A stretch of DNA of 12,342 nt, taken from positions 1 through 12,342 of the forward strand of contig JAJZPX010000031.1 of the NCBI GenBank assembly GCA_021811025.1, written 5' to 3'. Positions 7,758 through 12,342 of this stretch are shown piece after piece. The notes under the pieces were generated by a model. The model made no database searches, was not told where the DNA came from, and saw nothing but the letters and a program-made list of their open reading frames with translations. The translations under genes were made by a program, and so were the position numbers. The DNA is from Actinomycetes bacterium (lineage in GTDB: Bacteria > Actinomycetota > Coriobacteriia > Anaerosomatales > JAJZPX01). The stretch's first letter is position 1. Every line of letters begins with the position of its first letter.

Positions 7758-8297
7758 TCACTCGACGCGTTTGCCGACGACGACGAGCCGCTGCGCTGCG
7801 CTGCCGACGGGGTTGCACGTGGTGAGCGTGATCCTGTCGTCGGCCGTCGGGCCCGCGACTCCGACGCTTGTCGGCGCGACGACGGTCACGGACACGACCT
7901 TGTAGCGGGCGCGCGTCGCGTTCGTGTACGTGACGATCTCCTCTCCAGCCTTGAGCTCGTCGAGCCTCCGGAACGGGTGCCCGTACATCGTGCGGTGCCC
8001 GGCGATCGCCGAGTTGCCCTGTTCTCCGGGCAGCGGCGTCGCCGGATAGTGCCCTGGAGCCTGATTGAGCACCTCGGCCGTCGTTCCCTCCATCACGAAG
8101 GCGTCCAGCGCGATCGCCGGGACGATCAGCCGCGCCACGGCCTTGCCGGGCATCGTCTGCCCCGTCGCGCTTGCGGCCATGCTGCTCTGCGCCACTGTGT
8201 AGCGGACGTCGGTGAAGTACGGGAACGAGGCGAGGAGGGCGCCCGCGACGATGAGCGCGATCCCCGACGCGATGCGGAAGTTGAAGCGGCGTCTCAT
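7758..8297 (-). CDS. Sortase (class E-like by motif) acting on the adjacent LPFTG protein
   Basis: A 179-residue membrane-anchored cysteine transpeptidase expected to attach LPXTG-type proteins to the cell envelope. It has an N-terminal signal-anchor helix (about residues 8-28) and the full catalytic triad: H101 in AGHRTMYGHPF, C161 in TLTTC, and R170 in AQRLVVVG. The block around H101 continues into RRLDELKAGEEI, and with TLTTC it resembles class E (possibly D) sortases of high-GC Gram-positives more than housekeeping class A. The start at 8297 is preferred over an in-frame ATG at 8342. ATG 8297 overlaps the upstream stop as ATGA, has AAGGGG just upstream, and begins MRRRF before the membrane helix. 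The 4-base overlap with the LPFTG gene implies coupled translation and a dedicated substrate. Confidence 0.92.
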   Translation of the reverse strand: MRRRFNFRIASGIALIVAGALLASFPYFTDVRYTVAQSSMAASATGQTMPGKAVARLIVPAIALDAFVMEGTTAEVLNQAPGHYPATPLPGEQGNSAIAGHRTMYGHPFRRLDELKAGEEIVTYTNATRARYKVVSVTVVAPTSVGVAGPTADDRITLTTCNPVGSAAQRLVVVGKRVE

Positions 8298-8797
8298 CTC
8301 GTCACCCCTTGGCGCCCGATCCTTCGCGCGATTGGTCCCCAAGCCAGCAGCGCGGAGCCCAGCACGACCATCGCGAGCCCCATGTAAAGAAAGCCCAGCG
8401 GATTACCGCCGGTGAAGGGCAGGGTCGTCTCGAATCCCGGGAGCTGCGGGGACGTCGTGGAGGTGGAAGGCTGGGAGGTCTCAGTGGCCGGCGGCGTCCG
8501 GGTCGCCGGGGGCGTGACGGTCCCAGGCGGACCTGCGGTCGGCGGCTCGGTCGCGACGGTTGGAGGGGTCTCGATGGCGCCGCCGCCTTGGCCGCCCCCG
8601 CCGCCGCCGGTCGATTCCTCGCGGCGCTCCCCTTCGGGCGGCGCTTTCGGTTCGTCCGGGCCGCCGGGCTCGGGCTGTTCGGTAGCGGCGCTCAGCACGC
8701 GCGGGGCCGTCGCGGCCGCGTGCACGGCCGGCAGGACGCCGGATGCCGCGAACACAACGGCGGTCAACACAAGGACGGCCACTGCCGAACGTCTCAT
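8294..8797 (-). CDS. LPFTG cell-wall-anchored low-complexity stalk protein
   Basis: A 167-residue surface protein, the likely substrate of the downstream sortase. Residues 1-28 form a signal peptide ending near AVHAAA. The mature part (about 29-120) is rich in Pro, Thr, Glu and Gly, with a Gly run at 64-73 and TPPAT-type repeats, and has no recognisable folded domain. The C-terminus is a classical sorting signal: LPFTG at 126-130, a hydrophobic helix at about 134-153, and a tail with RRIGR. The start at 8797 is chosen over 8833 because GGGGGGAG precedes it and the signal peptide begins there with MRR. Its role could be a spacer, a ligand for carbohydrates if glycosylated on Thr/Ser, or a remnant of a larger adhesin; the sequence does not decide. 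Confidence 0.85.
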   Translation of the reverse strand: MRRSAVAVLVLTAVVFAASGVLPAVHAAATAPRVLSAATEQPEPGGPDEPKAPPEGERREESTGGGGGGQGGGAIETPPTVATEPPTAGPPGTVTPPATRTPPATETSQPSTSTTSPQLPGFETTLPFTGGNPLGFLYMGLAMVVLGSALLAWGPIARRIGRQGVTR

Positions 8798-8875
8798 CAC
8801 AGCCGATCTCCCCCCGACGGACGCATCGTGCATTGCCTGAACCGGCGGAGCGCTAACGGGGCATCCGACGAGCGC

Positions 8876-8903
8876 GACGAAGGGGGACGAGGGGGACGAG
8901 GGG
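8876..8903 (+). repeat. Short purine-rich tandem repeat
   Basis: Three near-identical units (GACGAAGGGG, GACGAGGGG, GACGAGGGG) lie in the divergent gap between the LPFTG gene and aspS, ending 14 bases before the aspS -35 box. It may be a regulator site, a slippage-prone tract or chance. No clear promoter for the leftward sortase operon was found in this gap. Confidence 0.6.
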
Positions 8904-8917
8904 CGGTCCGCTTCGCC

Positions 8918-8946
8918 GTGTCAGTGCGCGCGAAATCCGCTATCCT
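8918..8946 (+). promoter_or_regulatory. Promoter of aspS
   Basis: GTGTCA (8918-8923) and TATCCT (8941-8946) are spaced by exactly 17 bases, each matching four of six housekeeping consensus positions. Transcription should begin near 8953, about 31 bases before the ATG, with AGAGGA (8973-8978) as the ribosome binding site. aspS is thus separately transcribed from hisS, consistent with the reverse-strand cassette between them. Confidence 0.55.
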
Positions 8947-8983
8947 GCCACAAGACCCGCGCAACCCGCCCGAGAGGACATCG

Positions 8984-10753
<1,770 letters not shown>

Positions 10754-10766
10754 ATCCGGGCGGGCG

Positions 10767-10809
10767 CGCCGCTTCGGGCGAGCGCATCGCGAGCCGGCTG
10801 GAAGCGGCG
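10767..10809 (+). terminator. GC-rich inverted repeat after aspS, possible terminator
   Basis: CGCCGCTTC (10767-10775) is the exact reverse complement of GAAGCGGCG (10801-10809), 14 bases after the aspS stop, with a 25-base loop. No T tract follows, so it is not a canonical intrinsic terminator. It could still stall polymerase, protect the aspS 3' end or separate aspS from the RNA gene promoter at 10839. Confidence 0.35.
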
Positions 10810-10838
10810 GCGACACACGACGCAGTCGGTCGGGCGTG

Positions 10839-10847
10839 TGGTACGAT
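10839..10847 (+). promoter_or_regulatory. Extended -10 promoter of the 6S-like RNA
   Basis: TGGTACGAT combines an extended -10 TG (10839-10840) with TACGAT (10842-10847), four of six matches to TATAAT. No good -35 is visible. The predicted start, 6 bases downstream at 10853, falls exactly on the first base of the 28-bp inverted repeat, which supports both calls. Confidence 0.6.
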
Positions 10848-10852
10848 GCTGC

Positions 10853-11025
10853 CGGACGCTGTCCTTCTCTGGCTTCGGTCTACAGTTGAACCAACACTTC
10901 TGTAAAGGGAGCCCCACCATCGCCCGATGTAATGGTAGCCCCGTCGGGGAAGCGTGAAGTCGGGCTGCGGGCACCCACCTGCCAAGGCAGGTTCACTGAC
11001 CGAAGCCAGAGAAGGACAGCGTCCG
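10853..11025 (+). ncRNA. ssrS: 6S-like RNA (RNA polymerase-binding promoter mimic)
   Basis: About 173 nt, within the usual 6S range. Bases 10853-10880 and 10998-11025 are exact reverse complements (28 bp, no mismatch), forming a closing stem. The enclosed 117 nt would make the central bubble and apical arm. The 3' bubble strand contains the small hairpin ACCTGC (10977-10982)/GCAGGT (10987-10992), a typical 6S element. Likely apical pairings are GCCCGA (10922-10927) with TCGGGC (10960-10965) around a CCCC-GTC-GGGG hairpin. TACAG (10881-10885)/CTGTA (10900-10904) may close the 5' strand. 6S RNA binds housekeeping RNA polymerase holoenzyme and modulates transcription in stationary phase (family knowledge). 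Position supports the call: B. subtilis 6S-1 (bsrA) lies after aspS, near the rarA homologue. The perfect long stem is less usual, so a different structured RNA remains possible. The 3' end is an estimate. Confidence 0.7.
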
Positions 11026-11050
11026 TTCCGGGGGCCACCTGGAGGAGCAT

Positions 11051-11623
11051 ATGCGCAGATTCGTCGCAGCACTCGTCACCGTCATGGTCGCACTCTCGGT
11101 CACGGCGTGCGGAGGAGGCGCTTCCACTCCGCCCCCTGCCGCTCCAGCTCCGGATGCCGCGGCCCCCGGCCCCGCGGGCGCGCCCGCCCCGGCGCCCGTC
11201 GCGAACACGAACAGCCTGTCGCCAAGGGAGGCCGGGATAGGGACGCCGTTCCCGACATCCGAGCACTTGCCCGTGGCGATCGTCGATCTCGCGAAGCGTC
11301 ACCAACCGATGCTCGTCTACTTCTTCGATCCGTCGCAGCTGACTTCGGCGGACCAGCGCACCGAGATCGACGCGGCGATGAAGGAGTTCCGCGGCCTCAT
11401 CGACCTCGTTGCGTTCGACGTGACGGGCGCGCTGCCCGGGTCGTCGAAGCAGGCGTCGAAGGATCCGGTCGCACAGCAGGTGGCCCTGCTCACTCAGGAC
11501 CTGAACGTCACCTTCACGCCCACGGTTGTGCTGGTCGACAAGCAGGGCAAGATCGTCGCCCGGTACAGCGGCTTCGTCGATCGCGGATTGCTCCGCCGCG
11601 AGACCCTCAAAGCCACGCAGTAG
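11051..11623 (+). CDS. Thioredoxin-fold lipoprotein lacking the CXXC active site
   Basis: A 190-residue predicted lipoprotein. Signal peptide 1-19 ends in the lipobox VTAC with C20 as lipidation site. Residues 21-58 are a Pro/Ala-rich tether. Residues about 62-186 resemble a thioredoxin fold: MLVYFFDPSQ at 87-96 where WCxxC normally follows the first strand, the cis-Pro segment TFTPT (154-158), and VVLVDKQGKIVARYSGFVD as the last strands. The only cysteine in the whole protein is C20, so it cannot be a disulfide oxidoreductase; a binding or chaperone role is possible. GGAGGAG at 11041-11047 sets the start. It begins 25 bases after the 6S-like RNA with no obvious promoter of its own, and ends 3 bases before rarA, so it is probably co-transcribed with rarA and perhaps by read-through from the RNA promoter. 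Confidence 0.8.
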   Translation: MRRFVAALVTVMVALSVTACGGGASTPPPAAPAPDAAAPGPAGAPAPAPVANTNSLSPREAGIGTPFPTSEHLPVAIVDLAKRHQPMLVYFFDPSQLTSADQRTEIDAAMKEFRGLIDLVAFDVTGALPGSSKQASKDPVAQQVALLTQDLNVTFTPTVVLVDKQGKIVARYSGFVDRGLLRRETLKATQ

Positions 11624-11626
11624 CCT

Positions 11627-12342
11627 ATGGACGACCTGTTCTCGGAGGGCGCCGAGAAGGCCGTTCGCGAGGGAGCGCCGCTTGCCGCGCGCATGCGGCC
11701 CCGCACGCTCGACGAGTTCGTGGGGCAGGCCGACGTAATCGGTCCGGGCACGGCTTTCAGGCGCGCCGTCGAGCATGACCAGCTGTCCTCGCTCATCCTG
11801 TACGGGCCCACCGGCTCGGGGAAGACGAGCCTCGCGCGGATCATCGCCGGGATGACGAAGGCGCACTTCACCGAGGTCTCCGCCGTCAGCTCCGGAGTGG
11901 CGGACATCCGGAGGGCCATCGACGAGGCCCGCGAGCGGCTCGCGTTCTCGGGGCGGCGGACGATCCTGTTCATCGACGAGATCCACCGCTTCAGCCGCTC
12001 GCAGCAGGACGCCCTGCTGCACGCCGTGGAGGACCGCCTCGTCGTGCTCATCGGCGCCACGACCGAGAACCCGTTCTTCGAGGTCAACGCCCCGCTGATC
12101 TCGCGCTCGCGCATCGTCGAGCTGCAGCCCCTCGGGGACGACGACATTCGCACGATCGTGCGAAGGGCGCTCGAGGATCACGAACGCGGCCTCCCTCCCG
12201 GCGTCGAGCTTGCGCCGGAAGCGGAGGAGCGCATCGTCGTGACGAGCGGGGGAGACGCCCGAGTGGCGCTCACCACGCTCGAGCTCGCGTTCGCCGCGAC
12301 GCCGGCAGGCGCCGAGGGGCGAATGGCGATCGGCATCGAGGC
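11627..12342 (+). CDS. rarA: Replication-associated recombination protein RarA (MgsA/YrvN), 3' end cut by the window
   Basis: The first 238 codons of a clamp-loader-like AAA+ ATPase that acts at stalled replication forks; the family is usually about 420-450 residues, so the C-terminal tetramerisation part is missing. The N-terminus PLAARMRPRTLDEFVGQ (18-34) is the family signature. Walker A is GPTGSGKT (60-67), where GPPGTGKT is more common. Walker B is LFIDEIHRF (114-122) and sensor 1 is GATTEN (143-148). The frame remains open to the window end. No Shine-Dalgarno precedes ATG 11627, and the upstream stop is 3 bases away, suggesting re-initiation after the lipoprotein. RarA near aspS is common in Gram-positive genomes, which also supports the 6S call between them. 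Confidence 0.95.
   Translation, partial: MDDLFSEGAEKAVREGAPLAARMRPRTLDEFVGQADVIGPGTAFRRAVEHDQLSSLILYGPTGSGKTSLARIIAGMTKAHFTEVSAVSSGVADIRRAIDEARERLAFSGRRTILFIDEIHRFSRSQQDALLHAVEDRLVVLIGATTENPFFEVNAPLISRSRIVELQPLGDDDIRTIVRRALEDHERGLPPGVELAPEAEERIVVTSGGDARVALTTLELAFAATPAGAEGRMAIGIE

Noticed and set aside
8298..8342. Upstream ATG (8342) for the sortase
   Set aside because: It would overlap the LPFTG gene by about 49 bases. ATG 8297 has an ATGA junction, an AAGGGG site and a normal signal-anchor N-terminus.
8309..8983. In-frame upstream extension of aspS
   Set aside because: It runs antisense through the LPFTG gene. AspRS homology begins at 8984, which has a ribosome binding site and promoter.
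10853..11025. Terminal inverted repeats of a small mobile element instead of an RNA gene
   Set aside because: No target-site duplication is seen at the arm ends. The promoter places +1 on the arm's first base, and the locus is the known 6S position. Kept only as an alternative.
10880..12181. Minus-strand open frame across rarA, the lipoprotein gene and the 6S-like RNA
   Set aside because: It is antisense to rarA with its Walker motifs intact on the plus strand. Biased composition only.

Overview
The window is GC-rich (third codon positions almost all G or C), with strong Shine-Dalgarno sites, sortase anchoring and a lipoprotein, and no outer-membrane features. This suggests a high-GC Gram-positive bacterium. 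The gene order and the NIDO/HYR-type secreted protein make a deep-branching Actinobacteriota (Coriobacteriia-like) plausible. That taxonomic placement is inference, since no marker gene was searched.

Layout. Bases 1-89 probably hold the tail of an unidentified gene and a promoter. A 926-residue secreted modular protein (252-3032) follows a structured leader with a CRP-like palindrome. Next comes a conserved housekeeping block: bifunctional (p)ppGpp synthetase/hydrolase (3192-5426), a glyoxalase-II-like metallohydrolase overlapping it by 4 bases (5423-6043), a small two-helix membrane protein (6129-6353), hisS (6482-7750), aspS (8984-10753), a structured RNA (about 10853-11025), a thioredoxin-fold lipoprotein (11051-11623) and the first 238 codons of rarA (11627 to the end). 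Between hisS and aspS, on the opposite strand, lies a two-gene cassette: a small LPFTG wall-anchored stalk protein (8797-8294) and its sortase (8297-7758), coupled by an ATGA overlap.

The most notable item is the RNA between aspS and the lipoprotein gene. An exact 28-bp inverted repeat begins at the expected start site of an extended -10 promoter and encloses a 117-nt region with a short hairpin on its 3' side. This is the architecture of 6S RNA, the RNA polymerase-binding promoter mimic. The position agrees with Bacillus subtilis, where the 6S-1 gene (bsrA) lies after aspS and near the rarA homologue yrvN.

How the genes fit together: Rel, the two synthetases, 6S RNA and RarA all belong to growth-rate, translation and replication-stress physiology, and the block resembles the relA-hisS-aspS-6S-rarA order of Firmicutes. 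The sortase cassette, the Cys-less thioredoxin-fold lipoprotein and the NIDO protein are lineage-specific cell-surface additions. No CRISPR array, transposase, tRNA, rRNA or phage gene was seen, and no intergenic stretch without an annotated element exceeds 300 bases.
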